64,000 nucleotides of DNA from Lyngbya confervoides BDU141951 (GCF_000817775.3 NZ_JTHE03000044.1:1-64000), one strand, 5' to 3'; shown: positions 1-10,297, counted from the stretch's first letter. Notes: generated by a model from the sequence alone, not told the origin. Program-made: numbers and translations.

Positions 1-333
1 CTCAAGCAAGCGTATACCCTGCGTGAGGAGTTAACCCAGATTTTTGAGCGTAATTACACGAAAAGGGGGGCCAAATGTGCCATCCGAGCTTGGTGCAAAC
101 GGGTGCGCAATAGCGACCTGGATGAATTTGAGAGTTTCATGAGGACGGTGGACACGTGGTTAGACTTCATCACCAATTACTTTTTAGAAGGATGGTCCAG
201 CGGCTTTGTGGAGGGCTTTAATAATCGAGTGAAGGTTCTCAAACGGCGGTGCTACGGCATCTTTGATGTGGAAACAATGTTCCAACGACTCTCACTCGAC
301 CTCGATGGATATGAGAAGTTCGGCTTTACCTAG
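1..333 (+). CDS. ISL3-like transposase, C-terminal part (cut by window edge)
   Basis: The reading frame is open from base 1 to a TAG at 331-333, so only the last 110 residues of a larger protein are present. They contain the typical C-terminal stretch of ISL3-family DDE transposases, GFVEGFNNRVKVLKRRCYG, where the glutamate is the expected last acidic catalytic residue, followed by a short helical tail. The family carries out cut-and-paste transposition of an insertion sequence. The upstream DD residues lie outside the window, so intactness of the element cannot be judged. The stop is followed by a G-run-containing spacer that may hold the right end of the element. The family call is by motif memory. 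Confidence 0.75.
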   Translation, partial: LKQAYTLREELTQIFERNYTKRGAKCAIRAWCKRVRNSDLDEFESFMRTVDTWLDFITNYFLEGWSSGFVEGFNNRVKVLKRRCYGIFDVETMFQRLSLDLDGYEKFGFT

Positions 334-377
334 CAACCACCACATTTAGGGGGTACCACGGGAATTCCGGGAGATCC
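334..377. mobile_element. possible right end of the ISL3-like element
   Basis: The 44 bases between the transposase stop and the next gene include ACCACATTTAGGGGGTACC. ISL3 elements end in inverted repeats shortly after the transposase, so this spacer is where the right terminus would lie. The left end is outside the window, so no repeat pairing can be shown. Confidence 0.25.
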
Positions 378-1232
378 TTAAATCTTCCACCAGATGGCAG
401 CATACCTATCCTGGCCATTGACGGTGTACCCATCCACATGCGTTAAGCGATACCCCTGTCCCACCAGCTGATCAAAGGTTTGCTGATATTGAGCTGCACT
501 CATCCCATGGCGCGCTTGCCAGGGAAAACTACCTGATTTAATCCAGATTGCGGCATATCTGGCTTGACCGTTTTCCTCATAACCCGTGACATCTGTGAGG
601 CGATACCCTTGAGAAACGAGTTGATTGAACGTTTGTTGGTATTGAGCCGCACTCATCCCATGGCGCGCTTGCCAGGGCGTCCCTCCCCCCTTAATCCAAA
701 TGGCAGCAAATCTGGAGTTACCGCCAATAGAATATCCATTGATGTGCACTAAGCGATATCCTTGACCGACTAGCTGGTTAAAGGTTTGCTGATATTGAGC
801 CGCGCTCATCCCATGGCGTGCTTGCCAAACCGTATTAGGATCTCGTTTCTGCCAAAAAGCGGCATAGCGATCTGTCCCATTCACCTCATACCCACTGACA
901 TCAATTAACTGATAACCCTGACTGACATACTGATCAAATTTTTGCTGATATTGAGCTGACGTCATATTGTGATGCGCAACCCAGGGCGATTGGGCGCTGG
1001 AGGACTGATTCCAAAGCGCAGCAAATCTTGGCTGACCATTCACGGTATAGCCACTCACATCTGTCAAACGGTAGCCGTTACCCACGATGGTATTAAAGTT
1101 ATTTTGATACGACGAAGCCGTCATGCCATGGCGTGCGATCCATGCGCCACTAGCAAAAGCGCTACTGCACCACAGCGGCAAAAGTGCCGTCGCCAATAGA
1201 GACCAAGAGGCCCGCTTAAAAAAGATATTCAT
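378..1232 (-). CDS. secreted protein with five BTRD1-like tandem repeats
   Basis: The 284-residue protein starts at the ATG at 1232, which has an AGGAG site 8 bases upstream; a longer frame exists but lacks this. A signal peptide (lysine/arginine start, hydrophobic core, cleavage near AFA-SG) is followed by five repeats of about 47 residues. Each has the pattern W-x-A-R-H-G-M-[ST]-x-x-x-Y-Q, then GYRL, then a V-x-GY-x-x-x-G strand and an [RY]-[FY]-A-A-x-W end. This matches the bacterial tandem repeat domain 1 found beside serine hydrolases and polyglycine hydrolases, but no catalytic domain is attached here. Repeats 3, 4 and 5 are nearly identical to each other; 1 and 2 are diverged. Likely extracytoplasmic; ligand unknown. 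Confidence 0.8.
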   Translation of the reverse strand: MNIFFKRASWSLLATALLPLWCSSAFASGAWIARHGMTASSYQNNFNTIVGNGYRLTDVSGYTVNGQPRFAALWNQSSSAQSPWVAHHNMTSAQYQQKFDQYVSQGYQLIDVSGYEVNGTDRYAAFWQKRDPNTVWQARHGMSAAQYQQTFNQLVGQGYRLVHINGYSIGGNSRFAAIWIKGGGTPWQARHGMSAAQYQQTFNQLVSQGYRLTDVTGYEENGQARYAAIWIKSGSFPWQARHGMSAAQYQQTFDQLVGQGYRLTHVDGYTVNGQDRYAAIWWKI

Positions 1233-1790
1233 GTTTATCTCCTGATACGTTCGGTGGATCGCTTCGTGGGGATATCGAGCGCTATCCAATGATTGAACGA
1301 AGTGTTGTTGTAGAACCGAAATGGGGCTAACTCAACCTAGGTCGGTGTAGTCCATTATCGGATCGCCACTGTGCATTGCGGGTGATTCATCCCGAGAGTT
1401 TCCAGTGACACTTATCACTCAAGCTTCACTCAAGCCTCACTCAAGCGAACAACCCTTATCTAGGAGATAAGGCCCAGCCCGATCGCCCAAATATCCACCC
1501 TTGATCAGATCGCAACGTTGCTGATTAGTATTGTCTTTTGGGCCTCGTTTCCACTTATAGTATCGTTTCCACATTTAGTTGGGAAGCGATCGCCTTCTTC
1601 TCCTTTGGATTGGGTCCCTGGCTCACTGGATTGCGGCGATGGCCAGGAAGCCTGTTACTGGCGAAATCTCTCAGGTAGGGTTTGTTAGGGCGATCATCGC
1701 CCTTGCTTGCTATCTGAAAACCTCAGACCGCACAGGGGTCATTGCCCCTGCTCCAGGGTTGCCAAACCCATGGTTCGAGGCACCCCAATC
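1233..1790. other. intergenic spacer of 558 bases
   Basis: No convincing gene is seen. The spacer separates the divergently spaced ends of the repeat protein and the PfpI-like gene, and holds an 11-base tandem repeat at 1415-1447. Short open frames here have no ribosome binding site or recognisable protein. Confidence 0.6.
1415..1447. repeat. 11-bp tandem repeat, three copies
   Basis: TCACTCAAGC followed by T, C or G occurs three times head to tail. It lies in the spacer upstream of the secreted repeat-protein gene. A similar CACTCAAGC core recurs in the 17-bp repeat near 48.4 kb. Confidence 0.9.
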
Positions 1791-2372
1791 TCAAAGCGTA
1801 ATTTTTGTCCCCAGCACAGCCAGAAACTTGGCCAACCAGTCAGGATGGGCAGGCCAAGCCGGGGCCGTGACCAGGTTGCCGTCCACGTGGGCTTGGTTCA
1901 TCGGAATCTCCATATACTGACCCCCAGATCGGGTAACATCTGGAGCCAGGGCTGGGTAAGCCGAGCAAGCTTTTCCCTCTAGGACTCCAGCTGCGGTCAA
2001 CACCTGGGCACCATGACAGATGACGGCCATGGGCTTTTGGGCCTGGGCAAAGTGTCGGACCATCTCCAGCACCCTTGAGTTTAGGCGAATATATTCCGGA
2101 GCCCGACCGCCTGGAATCACCAGTGCATCATAGTCTTCGGCCCGCACCTCAGCAAAGGTGGCGTTGAGTTCAAAGTTATGGCCGGGTTTTTCGCTGTAGG
2201 TTTGGTCCCCCTCAAAGTCGTGCACCGCAGTGCGGATCTGGTCGCCCGCTTGCTTCTCGGGGCAAACGGCATGAACCGTGTGGCCAACCATGATCAGCGC
2301 CTGAAATGGCACCATCACCTCATAGTCTTCCACGTAGTCGCCCACCAGCATAAGAATTTTTTGGGCTCCCAT
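1791..2372 (-). CDS. DJ-1/PfpI family protein
   Basis: The 193-residue protein starts at the ATG at 2372, preceded by an AAGGAG site; the frame extends further upstream but into the end of the trehalase gene. It has the DJ-1/PfpI flavodoxin-like fold: N-terminal [14 protein letters not shown] strand-loop, [10 protein letters not shown], and the nucleophile elbow AVICHGAQ with Cys119-His120. The family includes cysteine peptidases, deglycases and stress chaperones, so the exact reaction cannot be named. It follows treH by 25 bases on the same strand, suggesting co-transcription with the trehalose operon and a role in carbonyl or desiccation stress (inference). Confidence 0.85.
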   Translation of the reverse strand: MGAQKILMLVGDYVEDYEVMVPFQALIMVGHTVHAVCPEKQAGDQIRTAVHDFEGDQTYSEKPGHNFELNATFAEVRAEDYDALVIPGGRAPEYIRLNSRVLEMVRHFAQAQKPMAVICHGAQVLTAAGVLEGKACSAYPALAPDVTRSGGQYMEIPMNQAHVDGNLVTAPAWPAHPDWLAKFLAVLGTKITL

Positions 2373-2397
2373 TGCACTGCTCCTTTCAACGATGGGT

Positions 2398-3987
2398 TCA
2401 CTGGTCCTTGGTTTCGGATCCCCCTTGATGCCGTTGAAGGGCAACCGGATCAGGATCCTTGGCTTCAAAAAGTCCCAGCAGGGCCAGGAACTCTAGAATA
2501 ACGCCATTGGTCCAGCCAAACCCAATTTCGTTGGAGCTGTAGCCAAAGAGAATTTCGTCGGAAACCTGGGCGGAGCAGCGCTCCACATCGTATTTTTCAA
2601 AAATATTGCCCGTGCGTCCAAATTCTGCGCTGACCAGATGCACAAACTTAGCCGCTAGGCGGTGGGCCTCCGGGTGGTAGCCATAGCGCGTAAGGCCCTG
2701 TACGGCAAAAAACTGGAGGGGAGCCCAGCCAAAGGGCGCATCCCATTGATTCCCGGAAACGTGGGTACTGGTGAGTAATCCGCCGGGGGCTTCAAAGTGG
2801 ACCAGGTTTTGAGCCACCCGCTGCGCCTGCGCTTGGGAAGCTAATCCAGCCCACAGGGGCATAAAGGTCGTGGCAAACTTGTAGGGGCGGCGATGACCGC
2901 TGCGGAAATTGTAGTCAAAGTACTGGCCCGCCGCTTCATCCCAAAGAAACTGATTCACTAAATGCTGACGCCGGGATCCTTGATCCTCCCAATAGGCCAC
3001 CTGATCGAGATGCTTAACCTGGCGATGCATCCAGGCGATATCTTGCTCCATTTGATAGAGCAGCGAATTCAGGCAAACCGGTGCATAGTGAATAATGTCC
3101 ACGCTAAACGGCCCAAAGCGATCGCTGATATCGAACCCCGACTCGCGCATGGATCGATCGCCCTGATAGAACAGATCCGTGAGCTTGTCTGCCTCCGCAT
3201 CGTAGTAAAGCCGCACATCGTAAGCGGTGACGGGGTGCTGTTGGTAATAGGCCCGGACGCGATCATAGTGAGTTTGCCCCTGATCATCTTTTTCTGAGGC
3301 TAAGACCTCAGGAGCAGGGCCATGACCCAGGGCATGGTAATGGGAAAGCCCCGTGGCAGGATTGAGGTGCGGGGGGACGGTCCAATAGGAATAGTAGCGC
3401 TCCACGGCGGGCAGCAAGGAGTGCAGCCATTCCAGATCGGGCCTGGCCCGAAAGACGGCCCGAATCATGGGCGTGAGCAGGGGGGGATGGGATCGGTTGA
3501 GCATGTAGGTGCGATTGCCGTTGAGGACGGTCCCGTAATGCTCTATCTCGTAGATCAAAAGTGCCACCATGCTGTGAGCTAGGGCGTATTCCCCATCTCG
3601 AAGCAGCCCTAACACAATAAAGTAGCTATCCCAACCATAGAGTTCATTAAAGCGCCCTCCAGGCACCACGTACTCCTGGGGGAGATAGAGCAAGCCGTGT
3701 TCCTGCAGATTATCGATTTCTGCGGGCAGAATCTTGAGATCAATCTGACTCAGTTCGGCCGCCGTCAAACTTTGGGCTAAACTTGCCTGAACCTGCTGAA
3801 AATTTTCTCGCTGGGAGATGTAGATTATCCAGGGCCTTTGTGGATGATACTCCACCTTGGGATCTTGAGCTGCGGCCAGCAGATGGACTTGGCTGCGGGT
3901 GAGCACCCGCCAGGTATCCTGAATATAGGCTCGCAGATGATTAATTTGGTCAGGGGTTGGTAAGGGGAAGGGAGGGGGAGAAGTCAC
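2398..3987 (-). CDS. treH: trehalase, GH37 family
   Basis: The 529-residue protein hydrolyses trehalose to two glucoses. Both trehalase signatures are present: [14 protein letters not shown] at about residues 109-122 and [10 protein letters not shown] at 414-423. By comparison with E. coli trehalase the catalytic acid should be Asp286 (in [10 protein letters not shown]) and the base Glu464 (in IFEKYDVE). No signal peptide is seen, so a cytoplasmic enzyme is expected. It lies 25 bases downstream of treY and follows the gene order treZ-treY-treH known from Nostoc/Anabaena, where the operon controls trehalose during drying. Synthesis and breakdown are thus encoded in one transcript. Confidence 0.93.
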   Translation of the reverse strand: MTSPPPFPLPTPDQINHLRAYIQDTWRVLTRSQVHLLAAAQDPKVEYHPQRPWIIYISQRENFQQVQASLAQSLTAAELSQIDLKILPAEIDNLQEHGLLYLPQEYVVPGGRFNELYGWDSYFIVLGLLRDGEYALAHSMVALLIYEIEHYGTVLNGNRTYMLNRSHPPLLTPMIRAVFRARPDLEWLHSLLPAVERYYSYWTVPPHLNPATGLSHYHALGHGPAPEVLASEKDDQGQTHYDRVRAYYQQHPVTAYDVRLYYDAEADKLTDLFYQGDRSMRESGFDISDRFGPFSVDIIHYAPVCLNSLLYQMEQDIAWMHRQVKHLDQVAYWEDQGSRRQHLVNQFLWDEAAGQYFDYNFRSGHRRPYKFATTFMPLWAGLASQAQAQRVAQNLVHFEAPGGLLTSTHVSGNQWDAPFGWAPLQFFAVQGLTRYGYHPEAHRLAAKFVHLVSAEFGRTGNIFEKYDVERCSAQVSDEILFGYSSNEIGFGWTNGVILEFLALLGLFEAKDPDPVALQRHQGGSETKDQ

Positions 3988-4012
3988 AGGTCAGGGCTTG
4001 GAAGTAGGGAAC

Positions 4013-6901
4013 TTAGGCGGTGACCCAGAGAGCCACGGGAAACTGGTTGAGGAGTTGCCCCACCGGAAGGGTTGCCCCTCCAGAGATCGATTGCTGGCTA
4101 AACACATCTTGCCACTGGGCCGGATAAGGCTCCGGCATCTCCAGGATTGTGTTCCCCCAAACGGCTTCCCCCAGTGGGAAGGTGCCGGGTGGCACGATTT
4201 GCGTCAAAAAGCGCGGCACTACCGTCATGGCCTGCTGGGTTCCATCACGGCGCACAAAGGCAATGATTTGATCGGCGTGATCCCCAACCACCTTGATTGG
4301 CAGATAGTCGCCATCTTGAAACACATTCAGAAACTGGGAGCGCGCCGCTAATGCCGTGGCCATCAAAAACAGCTTGATACGACCATCTTCAGGATAGTGG
4401 ATCAAATTGTCTAACAGGGCTGGGCGATCGCGATCCGCCCACCGCTGTAACTCCTGGAGTTCGTGACGACGGTGATGATAGTCCACCGGACGGCGGTTGT
4501 CAGGATCCACCAGGCTAAGATCCCACATCTCGGTGCCTTGATAGATGTCGGGAACGCCAGGAGCAGTCAGCTTAATTAATAGCTGAGAGAGCGAGTTTTG
4601 CATGCCATAAAAGGCGATTTTTCCTTGAAACTCGCGCAGTCGCTTAAAAAATAGGTTGTCATCTCTGGGATCGAGGAGACGATCGATAAACGCTAAAAAC
4701 CCCTCTTCATAGTCCGTGTCGGGGCGCAGCCAGGCGGTATGCACCTTAGCCTCGCGAACCGCCTTAATCACGTAATCCCTCAGGCGCTGCACCAGGGTCT
4801 CTAGATCGAAAGGTTCAAAGGGCCAAACTCCCACCAAGGTCTGGTAGAGAAAATATTCATCGTTGGCATCGGGAATCGTGCCCTGCTTGTGGGGCTGGTT
4901 CATGACCTGCCAGTCCAAGACTTCCCGTTTCCACTCCTCGGGTAGTTCCGAGAGGACGTTTAACCGCGCGCGCACATCTTCGCTGCGCTTGGTGTCATGG
5001 GTGGAGGTGGCGTTCATAGAATAGGGCCAGTAGGCCACTTGATGCTGATTAAAGGCATGAAATTCAGGCAGGGTAACGCCGAAGTGGTCTGGAGATCCGC
5101 CCACTTCATTGAGGGATAGAAACCGATGATAGATGTAGAGCAGCGTGTCCTCAATGCCCTTGGCCATGAGCGGGCCGGAGAACTGCTGCATCCGCATGAC
5201 AAAATTCACCCACTCTGCTTGTTCTGCCGCCGTCAGCCAATCCTCGTGCTCCAGTAGCATCAGCTTGCCAATAAAGTCGAGCTCGTTGGTATAGTTGGGC
5301 ACGCGTCGCTTGGCAGCTTGGATCACGCGCAGAATATAGGTACGGTTACGTTCATTAAGGCCGTCGCCCGTAATATAGGTTCGGTAGATGGGAAATAGCA
5401 CCAGCACTTCTACAATGGCACGCCGTAATCCAATCAGCGTAAAGTCACTGGCATAGCGATAGCGGCTGGCAATTCGCTTGAGCTGGTTGGCCAGGTTCTC
5501 GATATCACCGGCCAGATTTTTGTCCGCAATCAGCCGCTTACACTGCACTGCCAGGGTTTCGTAGGATTGGGTTTGACCGGTGAAGGTCTGATAGATTTGG
5601 CTGAAGGCAGCAGCATGATCGCTGCGACAAAAGATGCCGTTGACCTGATTGAGAAACTCATAGCCCGAGGTGCCCTGCACCGGCCAGCTTTCGGGTAAGG
5701 TTTCACCCGGCTCTAGAATTTTTTCAACGGTAATATAGAGATTCCCCAGATGCTGCCGCAGTCGATCTAGATATTGCTGTGGATTATAGAGTCCATCAAT
5801 GTGGTCAATGCGCACTCCCGTCACCGCTCCTTGATCCACCAGGGATTGAATGAAGCGGTGCGTTTGTGCAAAGACCTGCGGATCCTCAATACTGACGCAG
5901 ATCAGCTCATTGACGGTAAAGAAGCGGCGGTAGTTCAGCTCTTCTGCGCCCACCTTCCAATAGGAGAGGCGAAAGAACTGGTTAGAGAGCATCTGGTGGA
6001 GCAGGTCAAAGTCAGCCTTAGCATCAGGGTCGGGATTGGGAGATTCAAGGGGACTCGAAGCATCAGGATCAGGAGATTCAAAACCGTCAGACGCTGTCTC
6101 CCGCATTGTCTGGGGCGATCGCCCATTAAACTGAGCAAGATTTTGGTCTATAAAGGTCTGAATATCCTGGTTAGACTGGTACAGATCCCAGAGAATTCCC
6201 TTCACAAAGGCCACTTGGTCTCGATACTGTTGACCGCAAGTTTCCGCGATGGCGCTGTTGAGCAGATAGAGAATCCCCAGTAGCTTAATAAAGTCGGGGT
6301 GTTCTCGCCCCAGAGTTTGCTGGATCCGATCTAGATCATGGGTGATGATCTGCGTATAGGATTCAATCCGCAGCGGCAATCGTAGATCATAGTAGATAAT
6401 GCTCAGTCCTGAGGCATCATACCGGAGCTGTAGATCCCCCCTCTCTAAACAGCGCCCGTAGAAATCCCCCAGCAGGGGAGCGAGGACCTTCCCTTGAATA
6501 TCTGTATAGGGATGCTCCCACTGAATATCAAAAAACTGGTAGTAGTCAGAATTCGGGCCATATTCCAGCACATCCATCAAGAACGCATTGTCGCTGTCGT
6601 AGGCCATGTGATTGGGAACAATATCCTGAAGCCACCCTAACCCGTGGGATTTCAGGGACTGGTTTAATTGCTCAAAGGCCGCTTGGGCAGCCTCCTCTGT
6701 ACCGTCCGCTAGTTCCGGATTCAGCCTTTGAGGATCAACGATATCATAGCCGTGGGTACTACCCTGCCGGGCCTTGAAAATGGGCGAAGCATAGAGGTCG
6801 GAAATCCCAAGCTGGGCCAGGTAAGGAACAATCGCTTCGGCATCGCTGAACTTAAAGTCGGGACGGAATTGGATACGGTAGGTGGCGGTGGGAACTCGCA
6901 T
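4013..6901 (-). CDS. treY: maltooligosyl trehalose synthase (TreY)
   Basis: TreY is a GH13 enzyme that converts the reducing-end alpha-1,4 bond of a maltodextrin to the alpha-1,1 bond of trehalose. The start is set at the ATG at 6901, which gives MRVPTATYRIQF as is usual for the family; a GTG three codons earlier is possible and neither has a strong ribosome site. Visible motifs are PTATYRIQFRPDF, LQDIVPNHMAYD, GVRIDHIDGL near residue 365 (nucleophile Asp), a Glu in TVEKILE, and the STHDTKRSEDVRARL block. Length 962 fits the family. An acidic proline-rich insertion (about residues 265-297) looks like a species-specific linker. It acts on the same glycogen-derived chains as TreZ. Confidence 0.93.
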   Translation of the reverse strand: MRVPTATYRIQFRPDFKFSDAEAIVPYLAQLGISDLYASPIFKARQGSTHGYDIVDPQRLNPELADGTEEAAQAAFEQLNQSLKSHGLGWLQDIVPNHMAYDSDNAFLMDVLEYGPNSDYYQFFDIQWEHPYTDIQGKVLAPLLGDFYGRCLERGDLQLRYDASGLSIIYYDLRLPLRIESYTQIITHDLDRIQQTLGREHPDFIKLLGILYLLNSAIAETCGQQYRDQVAFVKGILWDLYQSNQDIQTFIDQNLAQFNGRSPQTMRETASDGFESPDPDASSPLESPNPDPDAKADFDLLHQMLSNQFFRLSYWKVGAEELNYRRFFTVNELICVSIEDPQVFAQTHRFIQSLVDQGAVTGVRIDHIDGLYNPQQYLDRLRQHLGNLYITVEKILEPGETLPESWPVQGTSGYEFLNQVNGIFCRSDHAAAFSQIYQTFTGQTQSYETLAVQCKRLIADKNLAGDIENLANQLKRIASRYRYASDFTLIGLRRAIVEVLVLFPIYRTYITGDGLNERNRTYILRVIQAAKRRVPNYTNELDFIGKLMLLEHEDWLTAAEQAEWVNFVMRMQQFSGPLMAKGIEDTLLYIYHRFLSLNEVGGSPDHFGVTLPEFHAFNQHQVAYWPYSMNATSTHDTKRSEDVRARLNVLSELPEEWKREVLDWQVMNQPHKQGTIPDANDEYFLYQTLVGVWPFEPFDLETLVQRLRDYVIKAVREAKVHTAWLRPDTDYEEGFLAFIDRLLDPRDDNLFFKRLREFQGKIAFYGMQNSLSQLLIKLTAPGVPDIYQGTEMWDLSLVDPDNRRPVDYHHRRHELQELQRWADRDRPALLDNLIHYPEDGRIKLFLMATALAARSQFLNVFQDGDYLPIKVVGDHADQIIAFVRRDGTQQAMTVVPRFLTQIVPPGTFPLGEAVWGNTILEMPEPYPAQWQDVFSQQSISGGATLPVGQLLNQFPVALWVTA

Positions 6902-6962
6902 AGCACACACAGAAGCAGGATAAATAGAACAGGAGGAACCGAGATGGCCCCGATGGGGGGAT

Positions 6963-8840
6963 CTAGGGCTGTAGGAGATAAAGGCCCACGCTATGGGGTT
7001 GCAGCGAGAGGGCGGCCCCAGGACTTAGACATTCGGGTAGTTGAGAACCAGGGCCTTTCCAAGCTGGATCGGCGGAATCCAGGTGCTTCTGTCCGGGAAA
7101 TCTGGAGACCTGGGGAATGGTCACAGGGGTGGAGTTCCAGTTCATGGCCAGCAGCACCGCATCCTGGCCGTGGAATCGATGTACGCTTAACCAACGATGC
7201 TCCTCATCAAAGCGGACCTCCAGGGCATCGCGGTCAAAATTTTGCAGGGGGGACAGCGATCGCCGCAGCCCAATCAGGTGACGATGATAGTTCAGCAAAA
7301 CCTGATGGTGGCCTTGGGTGCGAGTGTCCCATCGCAGCAGGGACCGAGTAAAGGTGTCTGGGGCGGCGGCATCGGGAGGCTCGCCTGCGCGATGAAAAGC
7401 GGCAAATTCCTGCTGGCGCCCCTCGCGCACGGCCTGGACTAAGGCGGGGTCAGCATGGCTGACAAAATAGAAAAAGGGAGCCTCCTCACCGTACTCTTCC
7501 CCCATAAACAGCATGGGAATCCCTGGAGCCAGCAGCACCGAGGCTGCCGCCAGTTTGAGCGCCTCAAAGCTCACGATGTGGGACAGGCGCTCTCCCAGCA
7601 TCCGATTGCCGATTTGATCGTGATTTTGGGCATAGATAACAAATTGGGAGGCGGGGCGATCGCTCACATCGTTGCCGTGATATCGTTTGCGTACTGGGGA
7701 ATACTGTCCGCTGTAGACAAAGCTCGATTGCCAGGCCTGCGCAAGCTGATCCATGCGGCCAAAGTCCTGATAATAGCCCTGCGTCTCGCCCGTGAGTAAG
7801 GTGTGTACGCAGTGATGAAAATCATCGCACCACTGGGCATCCATCTGGAAGCCCCCCTGAGTCCGAGGTCGCAGCACCTTGCTATCGTTGAGGTCGCTTT
7901 CGGCAATGAGATAGTAGGGACGTCCCTGGGACTGGGCAAAGGTCTCCACCGCTGCAGCAACGCGGGCCAGAAAGGGCTGGGCACCGAAGTCGTAGATTGC
8001 ATGGATGGCGTCCAGTCGCAGGGCATCAATATGAAACTCACGCAGCCAATATAGGGCGTTTTCAAGAAAATATTGATGCACTCCGTTGCTATAGGCATCG
8101 TCAAAGTTGATGGCTCCCCCCCAAGGTGTTTTGTACCGTTCTGTAAAATAGGGAGCAAAATCGGCCATGTAGTTTCCCTCCGGGCCAAAGTGGTTATAGA
8201 CCACATCCAAAATGACGGCAATGCCTTGCCGATGACAGGCATCCACCAAGCGCTTGAGTCCCTCAACGCCCCCGTAGGAGTTTTGAACGGCGTAGGGATA
8301 GACGCCGTCGTAGCCCCAGTTACGGTAGGCTTGAGGACCCTGGGCTTTTTCATCTCCAGGAAACTGACTCACCGGCATGATCTCCAGGGCATTAATGCCA
8401 AGGTCCGCCAGATCCGCTAGCCGGGGAATAATGGCCTCGAAGGTTCCTTCGGGCGTAAAGGTGCCCACATGCAGCTCGTAGCAAATGTAGGACTCCAGGG
8501 GAATATTGGGCCAGGCGTGATCTTGCCAGGGGTAAGTGCGGTGGTCAATGACCTGCGATCGCCCATGGACTCCTTCGGGCTGGTAGCGCGCCGCAGGATC
8601 CGGGCGGACTAAGTCTTGGTTCAACCGGAACGTATAGAGGGTTCCCGGCGGCACAGCGTCGACGACCGCTTCCCAGTACCCCAGGGGGCGAGGCTGCAGC
8701 GGAATCTCGCGATCCACGTCCTGCCCCCTAGGGTCCCAAAGTTGCACTGACAGCGACTGGAGGAAGGGCGCCCAGACGGTGAACCGACACTGACTGTGGG
8801 CCAGGGGAATTGCACCAACCTGGATACCTATGCTGCTCAT
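6963..8840 (-). CDS. treZ: malto-oligosyltrehalose trehalohydrolase (TreZ)
   Basis: The 625-residue GH13 enzyme releases free trehalose from the maltooligosyl-trehalose made by TreY. Seen: an N-terminal CBM48-like beta domain (CRFTVWAPFLQSLSVQL), then DVVYNHFGPEGNYM, DALRLDAIHAIYD (nucleophile Asp), YYLIAESDLND (acid Glu) and YAQNHDQIGNRMLGERL. It is first in the operon, 61 bases ahead of treY, so the promoter should lie in the 8841-9132 spacer, where I saw no clear sigma-70 boxes. That spacer contains three loosely repeated TTGACCCCA-like stretches of unknown meaning. Likely cytoplasmic. Confidence 0.93.
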   Translation of the reverse strand: MSSIGIQVGAIPLAHSQCRFTVWAPFLQSLSVQLWDPRGQDVDREIPLQPRPLGYWEAVVDAVPPGTLYTFRLNQDLVRPDPAARYQPEGVHGRSQVIDHRTYPWQDHAWPNIPLESYICYELHVGTFTPEGTFEAIIPRLADLADLGINALEIMPVSQFPGDEKAQGPQAYRNWGYDGVYPYAVQNSYGGVEGLKRLVDACHRQGIAVILDVVYNHFGPEGNYMADFAPYFTERYKTPWGGAINFDDAYSNGVHQYFLENALYWLREFHIDALRLDAIHAIYDFGAQPFLARVAAAVETFAQSQGRPYYLIAESDLNDSKVLRPRTQGGFQMDAQWCDDFHHCVHTLLTGETQGYYQDFGRMDQLAQAWQSSFVYSGQYSPVRKRYHGNDVSDRPASQFVIYAQNHDQIGNRMLGERLSHIVSFEALKLAAASVLLAPGIPMLFMGEEYGEEAPFFYFVSHADPALVQAVREGRQQEFAAFHRAGEPPDAAAPDTFTRSLLRWDTRTQGHHQVLLNYHRHLIGLRRSLSPLQNFDRDALEVRFDEEHRWLSVHRFHGQDAVLLAMNWNSTPVTIPQVSRFPGQKHLDSADPAWKGPGSQLPECLSPGAALSLQPHSVGLYLLQP

Positions 8841-9132
8841 AATCAGGACCGCAACGTTGTTTCCCAGAAAATCGGCAGGATCAAGATCCAGCGGACCCGT
8901 TCTGCGATGGAGATAGAAGACTTACCCAACAAACATAGAGATCTCAAGGTTTGAACTCATCCTCCGCTGGGCAGAAAGCCTCCCTCCCTCGCTGGTGGGT
9001 TGACGGTCTCCTTGGCTGCGACTGTTCTCTGTTCCGGTTGAACCCGCGATCGGCTTGACCCCAAACCACCTTGACCCCAGCGCAACCTGACCCCAGAGGA
9101 GCCAGGGCGGTGCAAGCTAGGTCCAGTCAGCT

Positions 9133-10056
9133 TCAAGTTAGGTTCAAGGCACCCCGTTGGAACAGCTGGCTGCGCTGCTTTGCATCGAGTCCCTGAACAT
9201 CGGAGAAGACCGCCCCTTCCACCTGACAGGTGGAAAAATCCACCCCGGACAAATTGGCTAGCTCAAGAACCGCCTCTCGAAAATCGGTGCCATCCAGGGT
9301 CGCCCCCCGCAAATCAGCTCCCTCTAGCTGAGCCCCATAGAAGGAGGTCTGGGTGAGATTGGCCCCCTGCAGATCAGTTTGCTGCAGTGAACTGTGATCA
9401 AAGCTGGCGTTAAACAACAGCGCGTTACGCAGGCTGGCCTTATCAAAACTGGCGGCCACCGCATCGGCATAGCTGAGGTCTGCCCCGCTCAGATTGGCCT
9501 CAATAAACTGCGATCGCTGGAGGACAGCGGCGGTCAACTCAGCACCCATCATCTCCGTTCCATTCAGGCGGGCCTCAGTGAGAATGGCCTCTGCCCAGAC
9601 TGAGTCGGGAAACCGGGCAAGACAGAGATCCGCCCCCTGCAAATTGGCTGCCTTGAAGCAAGTCTGGCGGCCCTGGCATTCTCCAAAATCACTCTGCTGA
9701 AGCAGCGCCTGACTCAAGTTGGTGCGATCTAGCTGAGTTCCATGAAACCGGGTGCCCCTGGCGAAGACCCCCTGGAGCTGAGCATCGGTGAGCAAGGCCA
9801 CATTCATCTTTGCGCCCGTTAGTTGCGCCTCTTGCAAGTTTGCCTGGGTGAGATTGGCGTGAATGAGGGTGGCATTTTGGAAGTTTCCGCCAGGACAGTG
9901 AATGTTGCTTAAATTGGCATGACGGAGATAGGCCCGTTCGAAGTTAGCTCCAGGAATGTCCGCATTGGGGATAGCCAAATAGCTTAACTCTTCATTCTGG
10001 AGCGATCGCCCTGTTTGAATCAGCGTCAGAACCTGTTCAGGGGTCAGTAATGTCAT
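9133..10056 (-). CDS. pentapeptide repeat protein A
   Basis: Most of the 307 residues from about 30 to 285 follow the A-[DN]-L-x-x pentapeptide pattern, which folds into a right-handed four-sided beta-helix. A short N-terminal cap (LTPEQVLTLIQTGRSL) and a C-terminal cap ending ...GLDAKQRSQLFQRGALNLT flank it. The ATG at 10056 has a GAGGGAG site. There is no signal peptide. Both caps and the repeat layout match the divergent gene at 10298, so the two are inverted paralogues. Cyanobacteria carry many such proteins, mostly of unknown function; a topoisomerase-mimic role is known only for the Qnr/MfpA branch and is not implied here. Confidence 0.9.
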   Translation of the reverse strand: MTLLTPEQVLTLIQTGRSLQNEELSYLAIPNADIPGANFERAYLRHANLSNIHCPGGNFQNATLIHANLTQANLQEAQLTGAKMNVALLTDAQLQGVFARGTRFHGTQLDRTNLSQALLQQSDFGECQGRQTCFKAANLQGADLCLARFPDSVWAEAILTEARLNGTEMMGAELTAAVLQRSQFIEANLSGADLSYADAVAASFDKASLRNALLFNASFDHSSLQQTDLQGANLTQTSFYGAQLEGADLRGATLDGTDFREAVLELANLSGVDFSTCQVEGAVFSDVQGLDAKQRSQLFQRGALNLT

Positions 10057-10297
10057 GCAATCTCCCTCATCATAGAGGCATCCTAGGTTTTGCAGCGGTG
10101 TTGGGGCAGCGGTGTTGAGGCCTGAGCTTAACCATACTCTGGACCCCCCAGAAAGGCAATGACCTGGATCGTCCCCAGGAATCCAGCCGGACTGCGATCA
10201 TTGCCAGATATTTGTAAAATTAGATACAGAAGCTTAGGATCGAATTTGTCCCTTTGAATTTTCCCCCTTAAATTTACCCCGTTGACAGGATCATGGA

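Noticed and set aside
969-1199. Plus-strand open frame of 76 codons
   Set aside because: Lies fully inside the repeat protein gene on the other strand and has no protein-like composition.
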